DNA from: Chlorokybus atmophyticus
Taxonomy: Eukaryota; Streptophyta; Chlorokybophyceae; Chlorokybales; Chlorokybaceae
Assembly (NCBI GenBank): GCA_009103225.1
Contig: RHPI01002119.1
Coordinates: 448,801-489,303, forward strand
DNA: 40,503 nucleotides
Direction of reading: 5' to 3'
The notes below the pieces were generated by a model. It was not told the DNA's origin. It saw only the letters and a list, made by a program, of their open reading frames with translations, and searched no databases. Each line of letters begins with the position of its first letter. The first letter of the stretch is position 1. Made by a program: the position numbers and the translations under genes. Of the stretch, positions 1 to 12,000 are shown in pieces.

Positions 1-463
1 CCCCCTTCTACGCGAAACGCACTATGACGGAAGAGCAAGAGGCAAGCGCACTGGTAGAAAGAAGTGGTCAACATACTACGAGAACACGTACAAAGTGAAT
101 GCTGGGAAACGCCTGCACTTCGCTCTTGAATGAACTCGTAGCACAATGCGTGTACAACAGTTTAGACGTGTGACACACGTGTGCGACAGACATGCAAAAC
201 ATCTAGGTAAAAAAAGCAATACTGCAAGCGGCCAACTTGTATAGCTGAAATCTGCTGATATAAGCATGCAAACCAGCAATAAGTGCGTTCAGCGACCGTG
301 GTGCAAAGGAAAACGCGCCTTGCGATGAGGGCCAACACCAAGCACACTGTAATGCTTAACGCAACCCACGAACTGCGTACGTGCGCTGTTCATAACCATG
401 AATGTAATAGCCTGAACTGCAAGAAGCACCACAAACAAAAACTTTGTGCTGTGCAAAAGGCGA

Positions 464-486
464 GGGGGGGGGGGGGGGGGGGGGAN
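464..486. repeat. Poly-G run ending at an ambiguous base
   Basis: Twenty-one consecutive G (464-484) are followed by A and an N at 486. It lies in the presumed first intron of the WNK gene. The unresolved base next to a homopolymer suggests a sequencing or contig-joining problem here. Confidence 0.9.
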
Positions 487-509
487 AATAAGTTTATAAC
501 ACGACTTAC

Positions 510-644
510 CCTGCCATAACGGCCTGTGGGATCCATGGCCACAAAGTTCCCCTCCTCATCATCTTGCGCGGATTGCGCAGACATTTGACGCCCTGCCATG
601 ACGAGCGCCCCATTGTCCATTGAGACTTCTGCAGTGTCGGGCAT
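510..644 (-). CDS. WNK-type serine/threonine kinase, N-terminal exon (partial)
   Basis: Reading the minus strand from an ATG at 644, this exon encodes 45 residues ending in MDPTGRYGR, followed by a strong donor (AGG|GTAAGT at 509). The motif DPTGRYGRY immediately precedes the glycine loop of plant WNK (with-no-lysine) kinases, where an acidic leader such as the DDEEGNF seen here is common. WNK kinases are cytosolic Ser/Thr kinases linked to ion homeostasis and, in plants, clock and stress signalling. The kinase domain itself is not in the window: positions 1-509 read as intron, interrupted by a poly-G run and an N, and I found no glycine-loop exon there. The gene therefore continues past the left edge after an intron longer than 500 nt. 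An alternative is a chance open frame, but the motif plus consensus donor argue against it. Confidence 0.6.
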
Positions 645-3600
645 CGTTCGTAGGGCAGCGTGCTACCAGCCCTACGAACAGAGGAGCATAACGACTGCGG
701 CAGGTACGCAACAGGCACAGCTGCTTGAGCTATGCCTGCTAGCAGCCAAGACGAGCCAGCTGGCGCCCCTAGGCCGCCGCCGGCTGCAACTCTCGCACAT
801 ACTATCTGCAAAGACAGTCGCAAAGCGCCAGGAAAACGGCAGGGTGTTGACAGTCGCAACAGAACAAGCGGGGAAGCCTGTAAACTCCCCCCTAATCACA
901 CGCTGCCTGCTGCACGCCTCCGGTCACGGGGACGACGCCCCGTGAGCAACAGAACCAGCTCAGCAGCAACAATCTGTGCAGCGCATCCTACATCCAAGCA
1001 ACAGGAGCTTCAACGCAGCTAAAAACAGGTCGGCCCTGCTGGAGCCTCAAAATCCTCCTAACCCTAGACGTTCCGCCCCACACAACGCTGCAGCTATACA
1101 AACACACGTAAACAGCCTCTACTACGGGGGCAGCTTTCCCTCCTTCGCCCTTGCCAACCAGCTGCACCCGCAAGCAGGGATTGCGGCACAAGCAGCAACC
1201 CTAACAGCTCCCCCAGAACTGCGCCGTCGTGTGCGGGCGCCGATCGCCACGCCAAACCTTCCACTCTCCGGGATCTCCTCAAACACACTCAACCACACGA
1301 CCAACCAGCTCAGCTAGCCACCACACCGACGCCACCACCACCCACAACGCCTCCGCCGCCAGTAACAGCTCCGCCGCCAATCTCAGTTGCTTCGGCCGCC
1401 CAAAACTACTCCAGCCAGTTGACAGCTGCTATATTCACTTGAGAGAAAGGAACCAGAGAAATAAACCAACTCAAAAACCCCAAACAAAAGAAAGAGAAAA
1501 ACCCATCAGTGGGTTCACTGAGTGTATCATGGTCGGTGGACAGGTGGCGGGCGGGAGAACCCCCAAGTGTGCGTGCCAATTGCTAGTTTAACTAACTAGT
1601 TACGAGTTGCGCGCGTCGCATCACGGTACAGTTTTGGCTCTATCATTAGTCTAGCTGTGGATATCCGAACTTGTCGGGCCTGCGAATTCAGAGGATGTTT
1701 GCGTCCAGGGCAAAATGTTTCCGGCGGCACTCAACATACACAGGCCACTTAACTACAAGAGTTTAACCAGCAGGGCCTTTTCGCTTTGCGGTTACGTTAC
1801 TGTTATCCGGCATATCGTATCGGTTTCTTCTGTACCTCCAGTGAATCTGCGCGATATCGGGTTTAGGCGTATCACCTTGGTTAAAGGATACAGCGCGTTC
1901 CACGTTAGGCATAACTATGAAGAGCAGCAAAGGCCGCGGAGTCGTGACCTCGCAGGTGTGCGGCGTGCTTGCTTGTGGTGCGCGTAACCTTGGATAGGCT
2001 GCCTCAACGCGGTGGATTTACTTAGTCAACTGACGCCAGCTTGTGACGGACAAGCAGTGTGGCTTGCTGCTCGAGCCGCTTGCTGACGAGCTTCGATTGT
2101 AGCAAGCAATGGATGCACTGATCTGGTGAGTCCGCTGATTGAGTCGCGAAGGCATCCGATGGGCCGCGCATCAGCTGGGGCCACGGGCTGGGCTGAGAGT
2201 CTGGTACTGATCATGATTCAGAGGCTTTAGTTCGGAGTCCATCGGTTCATGACCAATGGAGATGCTGGCTGCGGGCGAGTCGCGTGATCTGCGTGTTGGT
2301 ACGATCATTTCGCTTTTTTATTGCTCGTAGTATTGCCGGTATGTACGTTCTTGCCACTTCGTGGCCTGCAATGACTTGCAGTACATCATGCTACAAGAAC
2401 AAATATCTGGCTGTCAAGACTAAAATATTCTGACATGTATGTCTTGATGCAATGCACTTAATATGTGTGACAGTCAATAAGGTGAAGTACATGCAATGCA
2501 TTGTGTTTTGGGCAATTGTACAAAAAGCCATACATTTATCTTGTCAGCTTTGTCAACATTATCGTATTGATAGCGTTGGTTATGTGCTTACAAGAATGTG
2601 TACCATGCGTTTAGTGCAAGTATTGATTGTGACGTGACAATCAACACCAACTTTTTTGCATATGTGATAATGAGCAAGTTGCGAATTAAAGTGAACTGTT
2701 GTGATTGTTGAAGCAATAAGAACATATACACAATTGTAACGCCTTGCGGTATGAAACATGTGTGTGCGTCCTTGCATATTTTGCATTTGTATCAGTGGAA
2801 TGCCTATACACCAATCTGTTATTAGTGATATATGAGACACCACGCACAGTTTTTGAATGTCATACATATGAGTGTTTTTATTATATGCATTATGTATATG
2901 AGACATACTGCGCAGCTATGTAATGTTTTGCGTTAATGCTGATATACAACATCGCATAATTGTTATTTAATTATCAAGTGCTTGCAAAACTCTTTATTAC
3001 ATACTGAATGGCATCATGTGCAATTTAATTGTTGTATAAATCAGGTTCTTGCATCATCTGCATGTAGTGCAAAGAAAACACCCAGCCAATTAATACAATG
3101 TGAGATGTAACAACCGTATTATATTCATAGTTATAAGAGCATCATTGAGCACTATTATGCATGTAAGCTTGAGCGTCGATGACTGCAGTGTATTACCTGT
3201 CAATTGCGTGCAGCTAATGATCATGTTGAGGCCTAGAGCACTACAATAGATTCTCACATTGTGTGATGCGGCTGCACGCCCTCGATACTCACCAATCCAA
3301 ACACGGATTGAGGGCAAGTTGAATGAGGAATTTATGCTTAATAACATAAAACGCTCTGATTATATTTTATCATAAATCTGATGTGTGCTTCCTTGTGGTG
3401 TTACGCTTGGGTTAGCTTTGTCGTTGCAAACGCTGCCACTCTCCAAGCTACAAGTGCGGCTTGAGAGCACACTGCTATATTTTTCAAATTGAGGATTTTA
3501 TTCTTGATTTGTGCTAACTTGCTCACACTAGTACTGCTCTTATCATGCTTGTCTCAGGCTAACCCTCCTTCTCGTACCCAACCCTAGCCACCGCACCCAA

Positions 3601-4673
3601 ATTACGTGGTGCGTGCTGGCCTACCTAGTGTTGTGGTTGTCGCTTACTTCATACATGGTCGGTTGTTGTGTTGGTTATGGTTGTGTTTACAATGTTGCAA
3701 TGCGGTGTTATGTATGGTGCCACTTTATTCGAAGTTGATTCAATGTTTTGGCATATATGACTCCAGCCTGCAAGACAGCATCGTGACAGCGACATGCACA
3801 CATTACCGTTTCGCATTGTATGTACAAGGTGTGTAATCAAGGCTGCAAGTGCATACGTGGATGACTGATAGGGGGGCGGTAGGGGTAGCAAGTAGGTAGC
3901 ATGCAAGCGCATGCTACCTACTTGGCTTCGCTCAATGGTAGTGTATGCGGTATAGAGGTTAGTGTGGGTGTGGTGTGATGTGTTGCATGTAATTGGACAT
4001 AAAGCACATGCACTACCCCACTTGCATCTTTTGTACACTTGCGGCAAATTCTGGCAAGCCTTTGAAAATGCCATGTGTCTCAACTGTCAATGGAAGTGAT
4101 TGAGACCAGTCGTGCAACTTACCATCCTGGGCAAACCACAAACGCGTACGCCTCAAAGCTGGGATGCTTGCCGCACAGATAAATTACTAACTCTTACCAC
4201 ATATCACAATAGCTACGTGTCACTACACAGCGTCCGAGTATATATTCTGTTACCAAGCATGACCGCGCGTGCCGCCACTTATAGACAGTTCCATGCACAT
4301 AGTACACGCACAGTGCAACCTGCTTGATTACACAACATACCGCACCTTCCTACAACTCTTCATGCGTACATCCCACGCGCGTCACCCGCCCACTAGCACA
4401 TACCCAAAAGTGCAGTACATCTCACGGTACTATCTCACTCATCTAGAATCTGCACTAGAAGTCGATAGCATGACAAGTAACAGCAACTAGCGACCGGATC
4501 AAGCAGCCTGCACTATGTGGGAAGTGAACACACGAGGCAGTTCCGGTGTTCGCGAACCATGATGCAGTTTCACCTACTCCATCACGCAATATACAACACC
4601 CGCAAGCCTTCACATACGCATGCACTGTGCATCCTCTAATCGACACTAGCAACACGTGCTTACATGCTGTTTG
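645..4673. other. Intergenic: WNK upstream region and gene-poor stretch
   Basis: No supported gene. From 645 to about 1700 the DNA is GC-balanced and probably holds the WNK promoter and 5' UTR, with a TAACCCTAG motif at 1059-1067. From about 2380 to 3520 it is visibly AT-rich with no open frame that looks coding. A perfect hairpin lies at 3889-3924. The several 60-140-codon open frames have no recognisable motifs and overlap on both strands, so I treat them as chance. Confidence 0.6.
3889..3924. repeat. Perfect inverted repeat, 16-bp arms
   Basis: Arms 3889-3904 and 3909-3924 (CAAGTAGGTAGCATGC and its exact complement) are separated by a 4-nt loop. It could form a cruciform or an RNA hairpin. 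No adjacent gene ends here, so a terminator role is not supported. Confidence 0.85.
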
Positions 4674-6089
4674 TCACAAAATGATGCGCAAAATTGCCAG
4701 CCCAACAGCAGTGGTTGAGACCAAGGTACCTGTAAGAACAGCCAAATGTCATTTTATTTCAAATGACTTGTTGGCAGGTGAGCGGACTTCAAACTGAGCT
4801 GCGATGCTGCGGCAGCAGACTGGGGCTTACCAATGCAGTACTTGATGATCTCATACTTGTTCGCTTCAATGATGGTTTTCACACCATTAATCTCCTGCAG
4901 GTGACCAACGGTTAGGTGGCAGGCTCACATGAGGATATCCTGCACGCTCGGACTAGCCTTGTGCACACAAATCGCAATGTGCACTCACCCTATCCAACTT
5001 TCCATCTAGCTTTTTCAAAGAGTCATCCAAAGACCGCATTTCATCTCTTATTCGCCTGCGCAACTACTCCATTAGGTGCTGACCACAGCTGCTCCAGACC
5101 AAACTCCTCCAACGCACAATTGTGCATGCTCCACACCATCACACCCACTTACCCCTTCTCCAGATTCAGATCTAGCTTCTGGCTTGCAGTCAACTTGTCT
5201 ATTTCGTACCTGCACAAGCGACAACTGTCATACCTGGACTGCTGACGACGCCAACAAATGGGGCATATTGACAAGCAAGAGGCAGAAAAACAAGGAGAAC
5301 TTGCTAATGGTGACCGACTCAGCGTGTGCTTTGCTGCACGACTTACTTCATCTCGACCTTGAGCTTGTCAATGTCGTTCCGCAATCGGTCAGTGTCCCTA
5401 TTTACGGATGTCGTATGAATTTCCTATTGAACCGCACGCAGTGTTACTGAAAGACAACACCATAAAAAACAATGCACAATTTTCACATTGGACTTTGGCT
5501 ATGACGACGCTGCCTCTACAGCTGTATTGCTCACCTGTTCACGTTTGAAGTCGCTCTTGAACTGACTGATTGAAGCATCGTGTTTCAGCTCATACTGCAA
5601 GTAGAATTTGCGGATCAGACAGGAATGAGTAATGTACCCTTGCCGGCTTTACGCGTGCATCCACAACAATAATATCTGCCAGAATATTTGCTATCTCTTA
5701 CCGAAAGCATCTCTGCCTCTGTAGCAAAACCTGTTGTAAGCCTCTCTATCGACGCCGAGCAGACTGAAAGCAGCGCATTGGTGATAGCTTCAGCGTGGGC
5801 TGTGCTCAGCCCTTCTGACTCTAGCTGTCGCACCAATGCCAACGTGTCCACTGGAAGTCCCTACGACATGCAATACGTCAACCAATAGTGCCATCACCTA
5901 GCACCAATGTGCTGACACTGAATGTACAGCATTTGCCTTTGCTGAGAAGCCACAGTGCAGCTGGCTAAGATCAACAGTAGAAGCTCATGCCTTGGGGTGC
6001 ACAGCAGCGTAGTGGCGGGAAGCGATTGCGGGTCTGAGCTGAGATCCTGCTAGACGGCAAACGGCGGCGGCGGCCGCCCGCCTCGCCAT
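4674..6089 (-). CDS. MCUR1/CCDC90-family mitochondrial coiled-coil protein
   Basis: Eight exons join in phase to a 208-residue protein: 6089-6003, 5860-5702, 5594-5535, 5423-5347, 5209-5153, 5055-4989, 4894-4831, 4729-4674. Exon 1 gives a mitochondrial-type presequence (MARRAAAAAVCRLAG, Arg/Ala-rich, no acids). Exon 2 carries the family signature DTLALVRQLESEGLS followed by HAEAITNAL. The middle is heptad coiled coil (DRLRNDIDKLK, KLDLNLEKGRIRDE), and the last two exons give KYCIG then a C-terminal membrane segment TLVSTTAVGLAILRIIL. This order matches the DUF1640 family (CCDC90A/MCUR1, CCDC90B, yeast Fmp32), inner-membrane proteins tied to calcium-uniporter and respiratory-complex assembly. 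Weakest junction: exon 1 donor GCT|GTGCAC, chosen because phase and presequence fit. It is head-to-head with POMP. Confidence 0.88.
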
Positions 6090-6907
6090 GCCCACGCCCT
6101 TCGCCTCCCACCCCTGAGCTTAGCAGCACACCCCAGCCTTGGCTCCACGCACCCCTCAGCGCACCATGCGCAACACCAAGAGTGACCAACCAGAATACAC
6201 TGCTTGCCTCAAACCCTACGTACGCTCCCACCACTGCTCCTGCGCCAGCCTTGTCCTACTGCCCCAGCAGTAGGACCTGGCCAACCTCCTGTTCTGCTTC
6301 ACGCCCTGCTCTTCATCCGCTTACAAGAAGATCCCTTCTTTACCAACACCCACCGCTACGCTGCGGAGACAGACACGCCCGCGGGAACACTGACGTTGAC
6401 AGCGCCACCTCCGCCCGCCTGGTCAACGACCTCGACAGCAATGACCACCGCGACGACGACGGCGACGGCGCCAACTCGGCTGCCTGCCAAGTGTCACCTT
6501 GCCCGAGCGTGGGTGCGCTGCGTTTAGCTCCCGCGGCGTTCGTTCGCTACAAGGGTGCCTCAAAGCCAACGTGCGTTACGAGCCCAGCAACCCAGCCAGA
6601 ATCAATCAGTGTCACGAACCTGTTGTTACTAACACCCTGTTGTTGTAGGGACAGATGCGTTAGTTCTTGTTTTAGGGGGTGGGGAAGCTGCTTGATTCCT
6701 TCCAACAGAAGGGTGTAAGCTCTCAGGGAAGTTCCTGGGAATGAAAACCCTAGCTTCAACTTCCGGGACGCACTGGGCGAGCGGTTAGGCGGCGACGGCG
6801 GCGGTGGCGTTGTGGTTGTTGCTGGGTGGCGTATTGCGTTTCTGTGTAAAGACCGCTGCCTGGAGGATCCGCTCTGTGTCAATCAGCCTTGATCCACAGT
6901 GTTCAGC
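6090..6907. promoter_or_regulatory. Shared upstream region of MCUR1-like and POMP genes
   Basis: This 818-nt spacer separates two divergent start codons, so it must hold both promoters and 5' UTRs. An AAAACCCTAG motif, like the plant telo-box found near start sites of growth-related genes, is at 6744-6753, about 155 nt before the POMP ATG. No TATA box was evident. Confidence 0.45.
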
Positions 6908-7726
6908 ATGGTACGGAGGCTGTCGTGTTGGGTCTGTTGTGCTGCCTCTCAACAGCCTGCTGTGCTTGAGTGCTGATGATGACTGTATTGTGTTACTACC
7001 ATTTCACAGGAAACAAGCACTTCGCAATTGCCGCTGTTGCGGTCGGGCCCGGACGTGCTGCGGCAAGGGCTGCAGAGCCTGAAGAGCGACGCTCTGGGCG
7101 CTCCGCACCCGCTGGAGAAGGTGCTGCAGCAGACACCTGCGCTTGACTGGGAGAGGAAGCGCACCCTACTTGCCTTAACGTATGGCGAAGCGCTGCCTTT
7201 GCAAATGGAGATGGAGCGGCAAATTCTGTCCAAGTATGTTAGTTGACTGTGTTCTGTGTTAGTTGTCATGCAAGGCTACCGCAATGTGAGAAGACAAGCT
7301 TGTGTCTGTTCCTGTACGCGCAAGCCTTAGTATCGCCTGCATGCAGATTTGCTCGGCCAGCTGGTCTGCCTTCGGGATACGTGGGGTTGGACTCATTGAC
7401 AGGCGCGCTAGATGAGCTGGACTTGGAAGACTATTTGAACGGTGAGTACCACAAGTGCTGTTTTGCATGTAAAGAACGCGTTTGTACTTGCCGCACAAAT
7501 GCACAGAAAACTGTTGGCACATCTGCGGGTTTGTGTGCATGTTCGTTACGCATGTACGCGCACACATGGTCTCGTGCTGCTTGTATGCTGTTGATGTCCC
7601 ACCTAATCATGGGCTTGTCGCGTAGACTCACGTGAGTCTGAATTTGCATCACAAGTTGATTTCCATACCGCCATGGAGGCCAAGCTAGGACTTTCAAAGG
7701 GTCTTCCAGCGCGCAGGCGTTCGTAG
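6908..7726 (+). CDS. Proteasome maturation protein POMP/UMP1
   Basis: Four exons (6908-6910, 7010-7233, 7347-7441, 7626-7726) give 140 residues, the usual length of this family (about 141). UMP1/POMP is the chaperone that holds 20S half-proteasomes together until dimerisation and is then degraded as the first substrate. Family blocks are visible in order: DVLRQGLQSLKSD, APHPLE, LTYGEALPLQMEMERQIL, FARPAGLPSGYVGLD, LEDYLN and a C-terminal VDFHTAMEAKLGLSKG. All internal splice phases fit. The start is an inference: an ATG at 6908 is followed directly by a GT donor, so exon 1 codes only for Met and joins to GAAACA at 7010 in phase. A different upstream exon is possible, although the resulting length matches the family well. 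The gene is divergent from the MCUR1-like gene. Confidence 0.9.
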
Positions 7727-8104
7727 TCGGTCTGTGGTTGAGAGTGCTCATATGCTGCCACTCTCTGTACATGATGCTGTTTTGTACACATTGTATCGAT
7801 CGTACCATGTTTGTGTCTGCTCCTCCGGATTCTGATTTGCACTGAAGTTAAAAGTTAATGCGTTGTTGTCGCTATACTTGCATTGCTTGCTCATTGCCAG
7901 AGACTGTCGCATGGATACGACGGACAGGCATTGGTATAATTCTGTAACCAGCTGTGTCCTTTGCCTGGTCCGGTTGGCATGGGATGTCACGCTGACAGGT
8001 TGATTGAGTGTTTGGCGGCTTGAATGAACTTTCTTTGACTGTGGTCCATTGTACAAAGTTCGTATGCTGCATATATGCCTCGCTGCAGCTGTGCTTGCAT
8101 TGTG

Positions 8105-8139
8105 TGGTGGTGATGGTGGTGGTGGTGGTGGTGGTGGTA
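8105..8139. repeat. GGT trinucleotide microsatellite
   Basis: Consecutive GGT units with one GAT interruption in the 3' flank of POMP. Confidence 0.85.
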
Positions 8140-8570
8140 GTGGCAAGTTACAGTTAGGGGCCTGGGCCAGCCCGCTGTTATTGTTGCTGTTTACTTTGCT
8201 TGTAACCATTCTCACAGCTTGTTGTGCCTTGTTTGGTGGGCTGCCTGTGTACATCAAATGCAGGACACGCATGCACATGCATAACGTGTAGTTCAGTCAG
8301 CACGCAGCAACACATGCAAGGTGTCGCACAAATGACCATTAGTTGACCACCGGGCTACTATTAGCACGCTAATCTACTGCCTCTACCCCGTTAGATATGC
8401 AGCAGTCAATATGCAGTTGGTAATCACCTGCCCACATGGGCGTTGTGCTTGCAAGCGTGCACAATGGCAATTGTGCCTATATGTGTACACTGTTGCCTTG
8501 CTTCTTGTTATGCATGCAGAACAATAGCTGAGTCTTAACCTATGCATGGGATGCCATGCATAACAATAGC

Positions 8571-8635
8571 TGTGCTATGCTGTGCTGTGCTATGCTATGC
8601 TATGCTATGCTATGGTGTGTTGTGCTTTGCTGTGC
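8571..8635. repeat. Pentanucleotide (CTATG/CTGTG) microsatellite
   Basis: A run of 5-bp units alternating between TGTGC and TATGC, degrading toward the right end. Just upstream an ACAATAGCTG word occurs twice (8521 and 8562), suggesting slippage-type growth of the locus. Confidence 0.8.
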
Positions 8636-9086
8636 ACCCTTATCACCATTCTATGGTCGTACATGTTCCTTAAATGCATCTGCCTCCCGCGACCACATCA
8701 CATTATGCAGTTGGTGTCAAGTAACTGCAGGTTTCGTCTACAGTAGCAGGCGAGCAGAAACTGGTTGACTTTGCCTAGGCAACCATGTCCACTGACCAGC
8801 ACAGTAGTCAGTAATACGCCCAAACCACAGCCACTGGCATAAATGAGGCTACGCTGTGTGCACTCACAAACGTGCTAATTATTTGGAGACCGCATGGCAC
8901 TCATGCGAGCATCTGCATTGCCAGTGTACACGGACATACACAACCCACCAGTGCATAAAACTGTTCACAAGTTAACCAGAGACACTGTGGCTTAAACAGC
9001 AATGTCAAGCCAGCACCTGACATTGCCTGAACTTGGGCGCTTGCATGCGTACTTGCTATGCATGCAAACCGCCTTTGATGCTCAGC

Positions 9087-12000
9087 CTACAACACCCTCT
9101 TGTAGCTGGAGTACTCCTTGCCATCGGGCTTCACCAAGCGCAAGACGCGCACGGTGCGTGGAGGAACATTAGCGACAAGCAAGCCACAGTGCACAGGCAC
9201 CAACACCTTGGAACCCCCTTCTCCAAGTTCATCCTGTAGAAAAGCGCCGTTCATGATCTTGGACTCTCGAACAGGCACTGTCTCAGTGACTTCTTCGTCG
9301 GTAGGGTTTGCCATCACGATGACCATCTCTTCAACAAACTCCGTGCGACGCATGAAAGCGAGCAGCCTCTCACTGTCCAACAACCGGAAGTCGCCTATGC
9401 GCAAGGCGCGGTTGCTGTTGCGCAGTGCTATCAGCTTGCGCATCCACTGCAGATGAGGGTTGTCATCTGTGAACTGGTCCCACTCCATGGGACCCCTTTG
9501 CTCTGGATCTTCTCCACCCTGTGACATGACAAACATGAGGATCCAAGTGCTGTCTAAGAGAACATGTGCCTATCATCCACCATGCGGACAAAAAATGGCA
9601 AGCGGTAATCCCTATGTAATGTTGTTACCTAGCTAACTTACCTCCATGCCAAGCTCAACACCTGCAAAACAGCCAACGACACATCAACATGTCTTGTTGC
9701 TGTGGTCTTAGGCAGCACAATAACAGCCATGCTAGAACATGTACCGTAGTAGATGCATGGCGAGCCAGGTAAGGTGAACTGTAGCACTTGAGCCATCCGC
9801 TCTTGCCATTGGTCAGGGAGGGAAGTTCTATGCACACACAGAGTGTTAAGTTGACATCTGACGGTAACTATAACTCATTTTACAGAAACATGCAGTTGAG
9901 CTACTATGTAGTGTACCTGAGACGGGACACATCATGATTATCAAGCACCAGCCAGGAGCGCAACACGGGTTCCAACCCAGCATCTTGAATCATGCGGTCC
10001 AGTAGTCGGCCGGCATGGGCGCCAGAGATCACGTCCTTGACGAGGAACAGAATTACTTGCCGAGCGTACATGTTGAGCATTGCATCCAGTGATGGGAACC
10101 ACTCCTCCGGATAGTTCTGCATAGGAAAGCTGAGAGCTCAGACTAGAATATCATCCATACATGTGCCCCTCCCCCCCCCTCCTACACCACTTTGGGTAGA
10201 ACGCACGTGAAATGCAACGGCAGTGGCAGAAGTTACCTACCCAGACTTCGCCCAGAACTAATGAACCTGGCTTGCAGGAGTGCGCTGAGGAGTAAAATGG
10301 TGACATGTTAGCTCTCAGAAGCGTACAAGATAAAATTGATGTGCTGAGTGCTCTCCACCCTTTCCCCATGCGTGAGTGTGCATATGGGGTACTCAGGCAA
10401 GCGATCATGGCAGCTAGAGGCAAGTGTGACCAAGACTCAACTCACCTGCGTCTGTCAGCTGCCGCAAGTAGTTGAACCCAAGATCAAACGCGACGTCCAA
10501 GCGCCAGCCATCCACTCCGTCCCTCAGGTACCCCTGCCATGACACACCGTCTGTCACCAGCGCAAGAGCATAGCACGTAGTTTCATATTGCTTAATACGT
10601 CAGTTGGCCCTGAGTTGTAACAAACCTGAACAACACTATCTGGATCACCATAAATACAGCCGCGCAGCTCAGGGTCCTCCATCCGTAACTCAGGCAAGTT
10701 AGCAGCATTGTACCAGGCCCTGCGATTACCAACATTGATCACTTCTGAACATGCGGCAAACCATGCCTTGAAGCTTACAAAATGAGACACACACCTGTAG
10801 CCCAGCTTGTACTCGTCATCAATGAAGAACCACTTGCGGATCTTGCTGTTGGGATCCGCTAAAGCCGCTTGAAACCATTCAGAGTACTGGCCAACGTGGT
10901 TGAACACGCCATCAAGTACCTGGTGAACAAGCACCTGGCGTTATGCACCTGCACAATGCTAGCGTTGGCTTTACTGCTTGTTTCAATTTCAACATGCGCA
11001 TTTGGTGCGGACAACTTATGCACTCACCAGTTTCATACCAAGCCGATGGCATTCATCAGCCAGCTCAATCACATCTTCTCGTTTGCCAAACTCAGGGGAT
11101 ACGCTGAAGTAATCAAGGGCGTCATACTTGTGGTTTGTGTAAGCCAAGTGAATAGGGTTCAAGTACACAACGTCGGCTCCCAGGTCTTTGATATAGTTCA
11201 GTCGGCTGCGTAAGCTCTGCAAATCCCCACCCCAAAAGTCAATCTCATGGCTCCATACGCCTTCCTCTTCCAGATACACACCTGATGCATGTACACCTCA
11301 GTCTGTGCTTCATACTTTACTGTGCTCGCATGCAAGTGCTTACATGCCATGCACAGGTAGACCACCTTGGCGTGGCTTTTCAGACCAATCCCGAAGCTTC
11401 TTCGGATCAGGGTAGAGGTCTCGCTTTGTTTCTAGATCCTCCGAGGGAGCAAATCTGTCCACCAAAACCTGCCCACCATCAACATGTAGCCTAGAAACAT
11501 GATGTGACACAACACAACAACTGCAATCACGTGAGCAGATGTGACTAAACCTGCCTGATAAACTATGGCACCACTACGCCAGTCCTGCTCGCGCGCGCTA
11601 TACACGCTAGCGCGCTGCAGGTCGTAGTCGTTAGCATACAGATCAAAGTCATTGTTGTCTGCTGGAGTCGAGTCCGAAGCGATTTCTTGTTCTGCAACAG
11701 CGCGTATGGCCAGGTCTCTGCCCAGTTGTGCACGCAGGCCACGTTGCGTCGTCCTGCAATATCAGAGGTCTTCATCAGGTCACAAGCACTGCCAGCTAGC
11801 GTGTCATTCCAATGGATGCAATAAGAGCCTCTGCAGTGGTGGCTGCTGGTACTGGAGTCAGAAGTGATACGCAACTTGTGTATACTGGCAGGCATAACAA
11901 AATCAATATCAGGAACTCCTGCTGATCTGTCATTGACCCCAGAACACAATATGCAATATGCACATTCCACTCAAGAAACTGCTGGGACGGTGCGTATGAT

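Larger units (their letters stand above)
7727..9086. other. Intergenic between convergent POMP and GH13 genes
   Basis: Both flanking genes end here, so it holds two 3' UTRs. It contains a GGT-triplet run (8105-8139) and a TATGC/TGTGC pentamer run (about 8571-8635). No coding signature was seen in any frame. Confidence 0.6.

Noticed and set aside
1715-1987. 90-codon open frame on the plus strand
   Set aside because: No recognisable motif, no splice partners, odd residue composition; treated as chance.
6182-6718. 178-codon open frame on the plus strand
   Set aside because: It overlaps the upstream region and antisense presequence exon of the MCUR1-like gene, is Pro/Ala/Thr-rich as expected from GC-rich noncoding DNA, and matches no family.
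8049-8291. Gly-rich small protein frame
   Set aside because: The Gly run is only the GGT microsatellite read in frame.
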